This document shows positions 52,801 to 61,596 of a DNA stretch of 64,000 nt, piece after piece; the stretch's first letter is position 1, and every line of letters begins with the position of its first letter. The stretch is from Primulina eburnea (taxonomy: Eukaryota; Streptophyta; Magnoliopsida; Lamiales; Gesneriaceae). The notes below the pieces were generated by a model. That model was given only the letters and a program-made list of their open reading frames with translations. It was not told the origin of the DNA and ran no database searches. The DNA is taken from NCBI RefSeq assembly GCF_022965805.1, contig NC_133108.1:44896051-44960050 (forward strand), read 5' to 3'. A program made the translations under genes and the position numbers.

Positions 52801-55800
52801 AAATGAGATTATTGCATAAAGTTCATCCAGATCATGCTCTGTTCAACAAATTGAGAATAGTGTTGCAACCCATTTGAGGATACCAACCTTTGACGCTCAT
52901 GCAAAGTTCTGAAGTACCAAAGCTTCAACTACAATGAGCATGTTAACGAAATGCTTTGAAATTTTAACCTCCAATTCATATTTTGGGTGACAATACATAG
53001 AAAGAAGCAAAAAATATGACAACGGAATTTATAGTTCCTAGGCTTCTACAGAATAAGTAATTGGATGCGAGGTCATCGTCTTTTCACAACTTCAAATTAC
53101 ATCAGGCATAAAGGTTTTCAAAGTTAATGGTACACCAAATATAAATGAATGTCTGTTGATATCAGCAAACAAGATTCTTTCTAAAGTTGCAGTCTAATTG
53201 TTCAGCTTCTCCAAGATGACATGCAAATAAACCTCTTATAACACTAGGTATTTACCGAATTTTCCAACTTCATTGACTAACATACTAACCGAGCATTATG
53301 GTCCACATTAAAATGAGTGCATTCTCACCCCTTACTCTGACAAATGCAGTTAATTTTAAATTAAAGTGCAAGCAGAAAAACTGATTTTTTTAGTGCAAGC
53401 AATTAATTAGATTTCTCATAACATTTCTTTTCGGGATAGGACAGAGAACAGAAAAGGACAAGAAATTTTGCAGAAACAAAAGACAATGGAGATCAAATCA
53501 CATGCTGGTGAGAAATAACAACTAAAAAAAAATTATAGATATAGATGATTACACACTAACCTGGAAGCCAAAAGTATATTGCAAAAAGTCGAACACGTCT
53601 AAACTCCTCGTCGCCGGTGCGGGAAAAGTTCCAGGTAATTTTGGAAGTCCCATGAAGTGCTTCAAAGATGAAGCCGCTGCTCGTACCTGATTTAAAATCC
53701 AACCGCTCCAGACGACTGAATACCATTGAAATAGTAATTAGATACAGAAACATAACCTGTCACCTCTGGAAAAGACACAATGGGATTTGTAAGAGTCGGA
53801 GCATCAAGAGGAATTATATTGTAGGCCACTAAATCTTCTGTCATAGCTGCATCCACCTCCATCACTCGTTTCAGCTGAAGTAGAGAGCAACCATGAGGAA
53901 AACTAAAATTTCATCAACTTGACAACGGGGGCAATCCAGGGAAAAGAGTGAAAATAATTCAACACAGTAGGTGCCTGGGATATAATCCGGAGTTGAATCT
54001 TGATGAAGCACTATGGATAGAATCCATTAAGAGAACCAATTAACTACACACTCCAAATATCCAAAGACATGCAAGCGCTTAGCATCGGCCCCTACCCTAT
54101 CTAAAAGCATCTCCTTATCCATCTTAAGAACACGGGCTGAACAAAGTTACAAAATAAATTAAAAGTAATAGTGGAAAAATATCTCATCACTGTAAGCAGC
54201 TGGCTTCAGAATAAGTGAAAACAAAGTTGGAAAAAGAGCATGGGTGTTCCTGTGGTTTTAGCAGTCATAAGTTTCACGTGAACTCATGCATCTCCTTTTT
54301 GGTCAATACACACACAAAAAATTAGACAAAGAACAGAAGAAAATTAAAGGAAAATATAAAAAAATTTAAAATGGTGAAACTGTGAAATAGCTTATCCTGC
54401 CACTGAGCAAAATCACAGTATCTTGTGGGCTTCGCCAAGATAGGTTATGTGCCTCATTATTTAAAATAAACTGAAAAAACAAAAACATATATAAATGGAC
54501 TATGATAGGAGGTAACATCTTAATACGAGACAAAGAAACTAATGCATAATTCAAGTACACTCATTTAAGTATATGTATGATTTAGTTACTTTGTATGACG
54601 TATAAAAAAACAAATACCAAATTCCTCCATGCTTATAATTTTTTTAAAAATAACAAAAGATAGAACTACCTTCCGTCGAAATTCATATGCCTATATGAAC
54701 ACAAGCAACAAAAATTTTAAAAGACAGACAAACCTCCTCAGGAATTAATCTTTCAGCTTCTTCAGGGGAAACCTCATTTGTCAGCTGCTCTAAAACATGC
54801 CCAAGAACTTTAAGAGTAGCCAAAACTCTTTTCCTTTTCAGTGTTTTACGTTCCAACCTGATAAAAATGGCAGAAGACAATAGTCGAGCAAAAATTAAAA
54901 GACAGCCAAAATATGAAACTAACAACCAAGTTTTTACTAAAACCAATTGTATGCAAGAGTAAAAAGAGAGAAAAGTGCTCAAGAACAAGCATGATGCCTA
55001 ATTCGAAAACAGCACAGAAAACAAGGCCAAAAAACCCTACCACAAACAAACATCTGATAGCAACTATAAAAAAGTGCCTTGTTTAAGAACACATACTCTC
55101 CAAGGTTACCGCTAAAGAAACCAGATTCCCGCAACTTCATCTCCTCTTCTCGAAGCTTGTCCACATTATGCTTCTCTCTGTAGTGTGTATAAAATTCCTG
55201 TAAGCGGGCAATGTCCTGACTTCTGTCTATGGTTCCACCTTCCCGCTTCATTAGCTTTTGCTGCAAGATTTCATAAACATCACAAAAGGAGAATGCAGCA
55301 CATATGTATAATAAAAGAAATCTACACCAGTACAAGTTTAGAAAAATGTTAAAGTCAACAGCTCTATTTATCGTAACCATGCCTATCACAGACCATAAAT
55401 TTCTCAAATGCAAGTCATAGAAATTCCAAATACATCAATACATGCAGGAGCACAAATAAAGTACTATGATTAATGATCAAACTATTCAATTTTACATGGA
55501 AAACATTGAATGAGCGTATAAGTGTTGCATTAGTAACATTCCTCTTTAGAGATACCTTGATGACAGACATTAAACCCGTCTTGAACTGTAGTACACCCCT
55601 TCCCTCACTATTCGGATCCAAATTTTGAGCCAATGAATATGCATGCTCACATACTGAAAAGATCAGATGAAGAAAAAAATACAGGGTGAAAATAGAAGTC
55701 AAAGAAACAGGAAGCCATTAAGCAAAGGACATCAATATTTATATTTATTAAGCATCTAGCTGTTAGAAGCATACTCATTCTTCAACAAGGTTTAATCGAG

Positions 55801-56766
55801 CCTTTTTAATGATGTTATTCTCTCACAAGCTAACAGTCTAGCATGACTCGCCGAATTTTCCACTTGGGAATCCCTAGATACCTTCTCAAATTCAAATTAT
55901 GACAGCAGTTTTAATGCATAACAAAGTCCAGAGTGTTATTCAGTGACAAACTTACTTAACAAGGCAATCAACTCTAGTAGCGTAAATTCTCACTCATACA
56001 GAGCCAAGTACACAAATTGGGCACCCAAGAAAAACAACTAGTGAAAATTAAAAAAAAAAATGTTCAAAATGATCGCGTGTATCACTGTAATTCAGATAGA
56101 TACAGTTAGGACTCCATTTCAAACTGTTTCCCTATAGTAATGTTAAATAAATGCAACTTAAAAGGAAAAGAATTAAAAGATATTCCTTAATACAAAATTT
56201 AAAGGTTTCACAAGCCCACATTTAGATATATAATCGTCGTTGGCACCAGCACTTGAGTCCAAGAAACAATTTGATGTCAATTCCTGGTAATTGGTAGAAG
56301 TATGCGAAGCAGTAAGGCATCACCCCGTAAGGGATGTAAAGGGAATACTAAGGGAGGTTTGACTTCTAAAGGAAGTAACATCGGAGGAGTATAAGGGATG
56401 GAAAGCGGATATTGAGGGAGGTTTGACTTCTAAAGGAGATACTCCTAAGATGAAATGGAAGTCCTGAGTCAAAAATTATCTAACTAGTTTGCATAAAAAA
56501 ATAATAGTCTCAGAATGAAAAGAATATGTCTCAGCATGATAAAAGAAAAACAAATAACGACACATACAAATTCTAGAAATATTAGGATCATCGGCTTGAA
56601 TTTCATCTGCGGTCCTTAGAATGTCGTCTATGTCTTTGTTACCAAGTGACGATGGAACATTTGCAACAAGACCTGTGTCAGGCTGTCCAAATACATCCCC
56701 GCTCACTCTTCGGTCACGTAGTGCTGCACGCACCAACCGCTCCCACAATCCCTCCACTCGAGACAT
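23067..56766 (-). CDS. GSL10: Callose synthase, CALS9/GSL10 type (1,3-beta-glucan synthase)
   Basis: Plasma-membrane glucan synthase making callose from UDP-glucose; Arabidopsis GSL10 is needed for male gametophyte divisions (family knowledge). I placed 51 coding exons, all GT-AG with matching phases, coding for 1,914 aa without a stop (family about 1,900). Exons, 5' to 3' (high-low): 56766-56568, 55653-55556, 55260-55097, 54857-54734, 53874-53764, 53686-53561, 52602-52513, 51281-51184, 51101-50984, 50601-50476, 50289-50213, 50079-50004, 49674-49552, 48645-48543, 48441-48318, 48192-48003, 47887-47835, 47031-46971, 46757-46676, 45708-45659, 44065-43979, 43771-43686, 43605-43581, 42889-42795, 42715-42634, 42511-42339, 42259-42139, 41372-41275, 41199-41109, 41014-40854, 40773-40664, 39846-39712, 38948-38880, 38796-38619, 38124-38010, 37358-37239, 36721-36606, 36527-36444, 36322-36210, 35405-35353, 35267-35091, 34889-34842, 34671-34513, 26075-25962, 25889-25801, 25660-25502, 25422-25320, 24813-24694, 24184-24134, 24050-23868, 23303-23067. 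Order of parts: N-terminal domain (ILRTADEIQADDPN, LAQNLDPNSEGRGVLQFKTG), FKS1-type region (LYFLIWGEAANVRFLPEC, about 345-370), membrane segments (about 490-750), large cytosolic catalytic loop (about 750-1470, with WASYRGQTLART, YGHPDVFDRVFHITRGGISK and VGKGRDVGLNQI), then C-terminal membrane segments to FNQAFSRGLEISLILAGNN. ERKTLKRKRV, ATLKVLGHVLEQL and GARDRLGE fit GSL10 better than GSL8. Confidence 0.95.
25726..25800. repeat. Compound (GC)n(AC)n(AG)n microsatellite in intron 45
   Basis: An alternating GC run (25729-25743), AC run (25745-25759) and AG run (25763-25799) lie directly against the 3' edge of GSL10 exon 45. Read on the gene strand, the intron begins GTCTCTCTCT..., so the repeat edge supplies the splice donor. 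Confidence 0.9.
26314..27975 (-). pseudogene. 5'-truncated, decayed LINE (RT C-terminal part) in GSL10 intron 43
   Basis: Minus-strand pieces in different frames read, in order, EILNSFSQKPGLKINLEKS (from about 27970), PIRGGRLTLIVSVLNAIPTYFMSLF (about 27700), LRNETLLGKGWWRYVVEKDSLWKKVIKSIYGLQDNGWD (about 27450), then FPYFTNIWKAHI and zf-RVT-like bits to about 26740. They match the region after the FADD motif of the full-length LINE next to it (SGLKVNFEKS, SRGGRLTLIKAVLSALPTYYMS, VEKDSLWKRVIGSIYGFEDNGWD), so the two belong to one family. Everything before that point (ORF1, endonuclease, RT fingers and palm) is missing, as expected from incomplete reverse transcription. The poly(A) end is the T run at 26314-26322. 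Frameshifts and stops are frequent. I found no target-site duplication. Confidence 0.85.
28427..30568 (+). CDS. LINE ORF1 protein (DUF4283-type nucleic-acid-binding)
   Basis: A single uninterrupted frame of 713 codons. The middle part reads WIKVSGLPWNLWTLDNFKAIGSLCGGLLEVSIDTRRLRDLGAAKIKVKG in the sequence (29250-29400), matching the plant LINE/DUF4283 pattern W..V.GLP...W....F..IG...GG.LEVD..T....DL..A...V. The C-terminal third is acidic and Ser/Asn-rich, with low complexity. I see no CCHC zinc knuckle, which many relatives carry just after this region. It is expected to coat LINE RNA. The stop overlaps the ORF2 start as ATGA (30565-30568). The first ATG of the long frame was taken as the start; a second in-frame ATG follows directly. 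Confidence 0.8.
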   Translation: MMSQSVKTTVREEMVKIEFKSFSLQLVYGGSMIRWCERTRNASYILVLDREESRWVSSILRLLILEPQSSVDFNRFRGRSATIIAQRFVNRRGRFLEISRYSSTGKKQNIIVPIGLKALGWMRISDILIKLLSGKSQILVQEPKVYGKAINRDKATQKTVQKEDRNLSQEATKVSEVSDWQISERDWNGAIIITKGRVNVLWSQVEMVLGKDVKRRIEVHPFQANKAVWWPQDSKELSHYIKLRRGFFDYGVALDFAEWRPDINAADSVIKCCNSWIKVSGLPWNLWTLDNFKAIGSLCGGLLEVSIDTRRLRDLGAAKIKVKGNRDGFIRNSLSIPLNGVITEIRISTQTFDSEAYEIYAKQTYAQIVVNGKRKMAGSGNSPTCRNMEITDKPQITYNVMFEEGLGNQQKAKEDEGEPVVLLPAPHTQGRKVGKILQNISPKHIDDFRRSPIHSISNRADEDLGPRNTDNGHNSVLHSYRQIYRRKDTPANKEDHASYVDEGQIQANKLNRDGPSNTRDVQLEDFEEKIQTDSEDDILDDEFELTDSASHVSSQSDSTTNYEADGLDIKGLFSQDEKVELLQGPSILENTKPLVGKVLSCFQSSGFNHSFTLNSLFPASFCALGLSTGKLGEGRGGQSSSMIKQGTEGYANMGDERLPQLKVVTNLPDLGTVTTDVFGMSKSAGKLSRELVRLSCGINYENGSSSRGSRRCL
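30565..34233 (+). pseudogene. LINE ORF2: endonuclease-reverse transcriptase with two nonsense codons
   Basis: One reading frame of 1,223 codons. It begins MKICSWNIRGGG, an apurinic-type endonuclease with the family catalytic motifs SWNIRG, LETKK, SAIYGPC, GGDFNVV and SDHHPI. The reverse transcriptase follows: KSPGPDGF, LIPKKKEA, DFRPISLI, NQCAFIRGRQI, MKVDLEKAYD, GLRQEDPL, then the catalytic FADD (about residues 686-689). A long linker and a zf-RVT region (FPYFTNIWKVPIPQKVKVFSW, CCLCKQSEEDQEHLLLHC) complete it. It has TAA codons at 31639-31641 (after WLKDGD) and 32497-32499 (after GLRQEDPL). The second lies inside RT, and the preceding GLRQEDPL has Glu where GLRQGDPLSP is usual. There are no frameshifts, so the insertion is fairly young. 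No RNase H domain is evident at the end. Confidence 0.93.
38345..38554 (-). mobile_element. Short retroposon-like insertion in GSL10 intron 34
   Basis: About 190 bp ending in an A-rich tail (TCCTATAAAAAAAAT at about 38531-38545) and flanked by TATCCCACTG (38345-38354) and TACCCCACTG (38545-38554), a plausible slightly decayed target-site duplication. The tail resembles the 3' end of the full-length LINE at 34348 (TCCTATC followed by A residues), so it may be a heavily truncated LINE or a SINE using that LINE's machinery. The insert's poly(A) strand is plus. No coding region is seen. Confidence 0.45.
41685..41724. repeat. (GA)n(GT)n microsatellite in a GSL10 intron
   Basis: A GA run (41685-41702) is followed by a GT run (41703-41724) inside GSL10 intron 27. 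Confidence 0.93.
44815..45345. repeat. GC-richer repeat-like patch in GSL10 intron 20
   Basis: At 44850-44920, blocks such as CGGCCTAGGCAGC and AAGGCGGCCCAAGGCGGTTA stand out sharply from the AT-rich intron. A related GC patch (CCACCTATGCGGGCCTACC) follows at about 45318. The two may be the ends of one inserted element, but I could not align them into clean inverted repeats or find a target-site duplication. Confidence 0.3.
46785..46990. repeat. 103-bp tandem duplication across the exon 18 splice donor of GSL10
   Basis: The segment starting GGTGCTAAATTATCTAATTT at 46785 repeats almost perfectly from 46888 (period 103). Each copy holds the last bases of exon 18 (TTTGCTTATTTCCT..CTG on the gene strand) and its donor GTAAGCAT. 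The upstream copy on the gene strand (ending at 46971) is joined to the rest of the exon; the other copy is a donor with only about 17 bp of exon and no acceptor at its left. Confidence 0.92.
47233..47415. repeat. 91-bp tandem duplication in GSL10 intron 17
   Basis: TCAGCAGAAATGGATGGAAT starts at 47233 and again at 47324. The following blocks (ATCAAGAAAACAA, AAAGTGAATCTAAA, GAGATAGCTTCAGCA) are also repeated with a few changes. It is an imperfect two-unit tandem repeat. Confidence 0.85.
56330..56445. repeat. Imperfect direct repeat in GSL10 intron 1
   Basis: GAGGTTTGACTTCTAAAGGA appears twice (about 56354 and 56417), each preceded by a similar AAGGGATG.AAAG block, giving a two-unit repeat with a period of about 63 bp. 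Confidence 0.75.
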
Positions 56767-56769
56767 CTC

Positions 56770-57600
56770 CTACATGACGTCAAAAATTAAAGAAGAATGC
56801 ATTCTTAATGAGTCATTGTTCATGTAGAATAAAATTTGCAAAAAACTAATGGCCGAAAAATAAAATCAAACGCTGATGCCGCCAAAAGAACACGCGTCAG
56901 CATACAGAATAAGACATTCCTATAGTGTGTGCCCTAATGAACTGAGTGAAAACACTAATCCCAGTTCAAACAATGATAAGCAGACCACAGAATTACAAAA
57001 CCAGCTCAATCGACAAAATAATTTATCAAAGATCGACATGCCAATAAACACAGCACGTTCCAAATTTACAAAAAGATAACACTAAGCCGCAATTTTTTCA
57101 ATTGCTTGCCCATCAGCGGCATCATCTCTAAAAACCAGCCAACCAAACTATTAATTCGACTTGAAACTAAACGCCTCTACACACCTAGCGCCTGTAAGAT
57201 TGTCAAAAAGAACATCATAAAATAAACGACTAGACGCGCATTAGAAAAAACGAAAGTACAAATATGGATAAAAAAGAAACCATAGAACTGAGGATAATAA
57301 TCTCACCGGAGGGGATCTGGCGGGCGATTCACCGCTACGTCAAACGAATTTCTCTATTACAGACTCAAATTCCAACGTAAGTATACTTGCTATCAATAAA
57401 TAAGGAAAAAGATAAACCCTAGACTTTTGACTTTGAGAGGTTTGGGGAATAGATCACGGACGTTGCAATGGTGGTCCGGAGCGTATTTACGGTAGTAATA
57501 CCTCCGGTTCTTCTCCTGCAATGAAATCTTTTTCGTGTTAAAATCGGGGTTTCACATGAAACTTGAGCAGACAGGTTTTTATAGGTGTAGACGGTGTTCG
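56770..57600 (-). promoter_or_regulatory. Probable 5' UTR exon, leader intron and promoter of GSL10
   Basis: Three bases before the ATG the minus strand has a good acceptor (pyrimidine-rich tract ending ATGTAG). A good donor (CCG then GTGAGA) lies at 57306-57301. The GC-richer stretch from 57307 to about 57520 is therefore the likely non-coding first exon, joined by a leader intron of about 530 bp. The transcription start is unknown. This is inferred from splice consensus and base composition only. Confidence 0.5.
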
Positions 57601-58745
57601 TAAATTGTACGCGGAGCAACCGCAGTTTCCTTTCTTCGGGTGGGAGCGTTGAAAAACTTGGCTGTTGAGATTTTTCATATGAAAAGAGTAATTAACAAAA
57701 TAATGCCGTTAGAAAATAATTACCAAATTCAAGCATTTATTCGGATTAAATAAATTATAATGCCGACTTCAAATTAGACGGTTGATTTCATCGTACATGT
57801 AGGATGAATTTTCCAAAATATTCCCCACCACGAGTATATCAATTTTTTGAAAAATGAAAATTTTAAATAATAAAATGTAATTAACAAATAAGTAACAAAA
57901 TATATAACTCTCAAGTTTATATAATTATATTAAATTATCACTCCGTATTTTTGTTTGAGAGTTCTTTTTGATAAGTTTCAAGGATCGCAATTTTAAAGTA
58001 ATGACGATATTTTCTCGTGTACATAAACTAGGCAAAAACTTGTGTTAGACGGTCTCACGAGTCGTATTTGTGATACAGATCTTTTATTTGGGTCATCCAT
58101 GAAAAAATATTACTTTTTATACTAAGAGTAATATTTTTTATTGTGAATATGGGTAGGGTTGACCCATCTCACAGATTAAGATCCGTGAGACGGTCTTATA
58201 TAAATCTTTTTTCAAAAGTGTAGAAGTTAAAATAGTCATAATCTTTTTATCTTGAAAAGATTACAATCCATATATACAACTTCTTTTCATTTATATTTAT
58301 AATCTATACATGATCAGTATCTATTTTTTTTTCTTGATCTTAATAATTGAAAAATCTCTATGGAAGTTTGATACTCGAATGTTTATCGATCTGAAATTGT
58401 CGGCACTTGTTTTGGTCGATTTATGTCGGCGAACTTGTTTTTATTGATTTGTTTTCCAATACATTTTTTTTGTGGATTCCATGTTATTATTTTTGTTGTC
58501 ACATGCAATATGGTCAAAATATTTGTAGAAAATTTTATTACCAGTTTTTATTCAAATCCAAATTTTTTTTACATAAACGAAAAAATCACCTAATCTGAAT
58601 TTTATTTTTAATTAATTTATCCTTCATCTACCCATATATAACAATATAGACCATGCACCAAAGTAATTAACAAAATTAATACATATTTATTTTTATATAT
58701 AATTTTTCATGCAGATAATTTCTCAATCCTAATTGATTAGAAGCA
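57601..58745. other. Intergenic region between GSL10 and the micro-GATA cluster
   Basis: AT-rich. Contains MITE copy 2 (58034-58210) and, from about 58390, the duplicated upstream block of the micro-GATA copies (GATTTATGTCGGCGA at about 58418). No gene other than that family is seen. Confidence 0.6.
58034..58210 (-). mobile_element. MITE-like short element, copy 2 (inverted)
   Basis: The reverse complement of the element at 7655-7830. It begins ACTTGTGTTAGACGGTCTCA, has ATTTGGGTCATCCATGAAAA and GGGTAGGGTTGACCC inside, and ends GATCCGTGAGACGGTCTTAT. It shares the same block order and length, with a few differences, so it is a second well-preserved copy of the family. Confidence 0.75.
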
Positions 58746-59021
58746 ATGGAGAACAACGGAAACCAAATCCCCAACAACAATGCCACAGGTAACAACATCG
58801 ATCTTTCGTTGAGATTGGGTCTTCCCAACTACGGTAGGCTAAGATTAGAAGATATCTTGAACCTAATTGCACGCACAGTGGACGCGATATTAAATTTTTT
58901 TAAAAGAAAAATCAAAATTAAAATATATATAATCCCTAGAATACCACTGACACATGGCCAAAAAGCACTGGAATACTTAACCACCAAACTGGATTGTAGC
59001 GAAACAGTGTGGAAATATTAA
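58746..59021 (+). pseudogene. Micro-GATA family copy A: leader exon without a finger
   Basis: The ORF starts MENNGNQIPNNNATGNNIDLSLRLGLPNYGRLRLED, nearly identical to the leader exon of copy B at 60632. After that it runs into unrelated Lys/Ile-rich sequence (91 codons in all). No GATA-finger exon follows before copy B. IDLSLRLGLP contains LxLxL, the form of an EAR repression motif. Upstream, the block around GTCGATTTATGTCGGCGA at 58410-58430 is shared with copy B (60375-60392), so the duplicated unit includes the promoter side. Either it is a dead copy that lost its finger exons, or a small peptide is made; I favour a pseudogene. Confidence 0.5.
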
Positions 59022-59035
59022 ATATAGAATTTAAA

Positions 59036-60631
59036 TGCATTAATTCTATCGAGGTTGTAGAAAGAGAACAAATCTACATATTCAAAATACTTAAATTGTA
59101 TATTTATTGTTACTAAGAAAGTGGGTACTCATATATATTGCTTTTTAATTAATCTATTCTTCAAACAAATAATTTTGCCTAGAAAAATTCAGTATAGACC
59201 ATGCATTTCCATATTTAAAAATAAGCAAATTACGACTGGCTAACTCATAAAGACCATGCATCCTAGAAGTTATGATAGTGCAATTTATAATTTCTTAAAG
59301 AAGTCCTAATTGCACCCACAATGCACGCACGTGATATATTTTATAAAATTTTAAATTACGTGAGTTTTTCAAATATAAACTAATCATTCAAAATTACTAT
59401 AAAATCAATTAAGATTTGGAAACGTGTACAGAATTTCACCAACCAAATTAATCTTTATTCTTTCCCTTCCCATTTGTTGTCTCCGATCCGATAATTTCTT
59501 GTTTTTTTTCGACATGCTGCAACACTAAAGAACATTGTGAATTCCCCAGATCTTTGATTTGGAATAAGTAGTACTGAAACCAGATGCAAAGCTCTCTTCA
59601 TGCCGACTGACATATGGCCAAAAAGCAAAGAAAAACTTAACCACCGAACTGGATTCTAGTGAAACCGTTTCAAAATATTAAGTATAAAGCTTTGCATTTC
59701 TAAAAAAATCACCAAATTCTGCATGGGTTTGTGTGTTAATCACCAAAACAACAAGTATATATGAGTAGGATATATGCATGAATTCTGTTTTACCATTCCT
59801 ATTTAAATGAATTCCATCCATTAGACTCTAAAAAGCTTCAAAGGTATCATCACAATTCACAAACAACATTCAAAATTTGTATTTGCTGTCGAATAAGAAA
59901 TAGAGTATGCACTGCTTTTCAATTTTCAAAAATCTTAATAAATACTCACCAATATTCTCCTTCTTCATTCACCATTGAAAAAATTTACACACTCCCAACT
60001 CCGCCTTGCATTTTCTTCAAGCATCATTGGTATACGTTTTTTTACAACCCTTACATAGGTATAAAGAATGCCTTTCTTCAATGCTTTTGTGTGAACTCAT
60101 TTTGATAATTTTTATGTTCGTTTTCAAGTGAAGGATTTCAAGTTTAAGGTGACTGATATTTGTTCATTGATCAAATAAAATTTTCAAATGGAGTAGAAAT
60201 TAACGTGGTCAGAAACTCAATCTTTGTACGATTAAAATCCTCGCTACTCCATTCCATATACGAGTGTGATCTATGCATGGTCTACAGATTCAGTCTTCTT
60301 TGATCTTGACTGAAAAATCTCCTCGCATTTTTGCTGATCTTCATCAAAATAACTCTGTCGCGACTTGTTTTTGTCGATTTATGTCGGCGATTTTTTTTTG
60401 TCGGTTTGTCTCGTTAATACTTGTTTTTGTTGCTTTCCCTGTTTATCATCACCGTTCTGCACATCATCCGAAGAAAACTTATTGTTCCATTTTGTAAAAT
60501 GATTTTTTAGATCATGCATACTACTCTAGTATGTAACAAAAATTAATGCATAAACAAAGCTGTATATTTATTTGTATTTTTTTATGCAGACAAACAGCTT
60601 CTCAATCTTATTTATATTTATATATACTGTA
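59036..60631. other. Spacer between micro-GATA copies A and B with internal duplication
   Basis: The block at 58948-59035 (CTGACACATGGCCAAAAAGC... AACTGGATTGTAGCGAAAC) recurs at about 59606-59690 (CTGACATATGGCCAAAAAGC... AACTGGATTCTAGTGAAAC). The block at 59304-59420 (CCTAATTGCACCCACAATGC) resembles 62890-63005. These are diverged tandem copies that grew with the gene family. The frame at 60273-60497 is not convincing as a gene; it covers the shared upstream block. Confidence 0.6.
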
Positions 60632-61074
60632 ATGGCGAACAACGGAAACAAAGTTCCCAACAACAACGGGGCAGATAACAACAACATTGATCTGACTTTG
60701 AGATTAGGTCTGCCCTTCTATGATAGACTAAGATTAGAAGAAAACAACTGAATACAAAATAATCAGGTACATGTTTTTAACATTATTTAATTAATGTATT
60801 CACACACAAATAATTATATTTATTATTTTTTCCAATTATGTCAATCTTCCCATCCAAATCCAGAGAGTGTGCCAAGCTTGTGGCAGAACAGTCACCCCTG
60901 TATGGAGGACAGGTCCATACGGCCCACAGGCAAGCTCTATATTTTTATTTTGCATTTTGAATATTTATATATATATAATTTCTAATTAATTTGTTCAAAA
61001 TTTCGATTGTGCAGACATTGTGCAATGCATGTGGGCTACGCTATATGAGAATAATGAGAAGAATTTATCGGTGA
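60632..61074 (+). pseudogene. Micro-GATA family copy B: three-exon GATA zinc-finger gene with an in-frame TGA
   Basis: Exons 60632-60766, 60864-60929 and 61015-61074, all phase 0, would give 86 codons plus stop. Exon 1: MANNGNKVPNNNGADNNN, IDLTLRLGLPFYDRLRLEENN, then TGA at 60749-60751, then IQNNQ. Exons 2-3: RVCQACGRTVTPVWRTGPYG, PQTLCNACGLRYMRIMRRIYR, stop. The finger is a complete type IV C-x2-C-x18-C-x2-C GATA domain with the expected TPVWR.GP.GP and LCNACGLR. Intron 1 is GT-AG; intron 2 would use a GC donor (CCACAG then GCAAGC). If the TGA is real the finger is not translated from this start, hence 'pseudogene'; a later start, alternative splicing or a sequence error would restore it. 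GATA factors are nuclear DNA-binding proteins. The leader's LxLxL could recruit TOPLESS-type co-repressors (inference). Confidence 0.65.
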
Positions 61075-61216
61075 TGGGTGTCGTTCCTTGGATTTTTATT
61101 TACATTTTTTAATGTAGGATTTGTACTGTCTTGTTTTGAATTAAACTATGTTATTTTGGTGATTTTCAGCGTTGCATGTCCATAATATATTTATTTTTGC
61201 GTGCGTGCGTGTGGAG

Positions 61217-61265
61217 ATATTTGTGCAATGTATGTGGGCAAACCATGCAAGAACTATGATAATAT
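61217..61265 (+). pseudogene. Relic of a micro-GATA third exon
   Basis: TTTGTGCAATGTATGTGGGC followed by AAACCATGCAAGAACTATGA aligns with the start of copy B exon 3 (CATTGTGCAATGCATGTGGG...CTATATGAGAATAATGA). It sits 140 bp downstream of that exon and lacks an acceptor and an intact frame. It looks like an old duplicate of the finger exon. Confidence 0.45.
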
Positions 61266-61549
61266 TTAAAAAAATTATGAATGAAATCATGTTACTAATT
61301 TTTCTTTAATTATTTTGGAGCAAGTTAGTCTCTTAAAAGTTTGTCCCGAGTTAAGGATTAAGTGTTGGCTCTATATACTCTTCAAATAATACTATCACCA
61401 ACCATTGCTAGCTTTTTCTGAAAGCAATAGCTTTTTTTAAATTTTGATTCCTAGTTGCCCTGCTTTTTTTGTTAGGAGGTTATGAAAGCAAAGTTGTTTT
61501 TTTACCATTAATTATACTAAGAATTTCTTTAAAAAGTTAGCTTTTAGAA

Positions 61550-61551
<2 letters not shown>

Positions 61552-61593
<42 letters not shown>
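61552..61593. repeat. (AT)21 microsatellite
   Basis: An uninterrupted AT run of about 42 bp downstream of micro-GATA copy B. Confidence 0.95.

Positions 61594-61596
<3 letters not shown>

Noticed and set aside
60273..60497. 74-codon frame upstream of micro-GATA B
   Set aside because: Overlaps the block duplicated upstream of copy A, where the frame is not conserved; likely promoter sequence.
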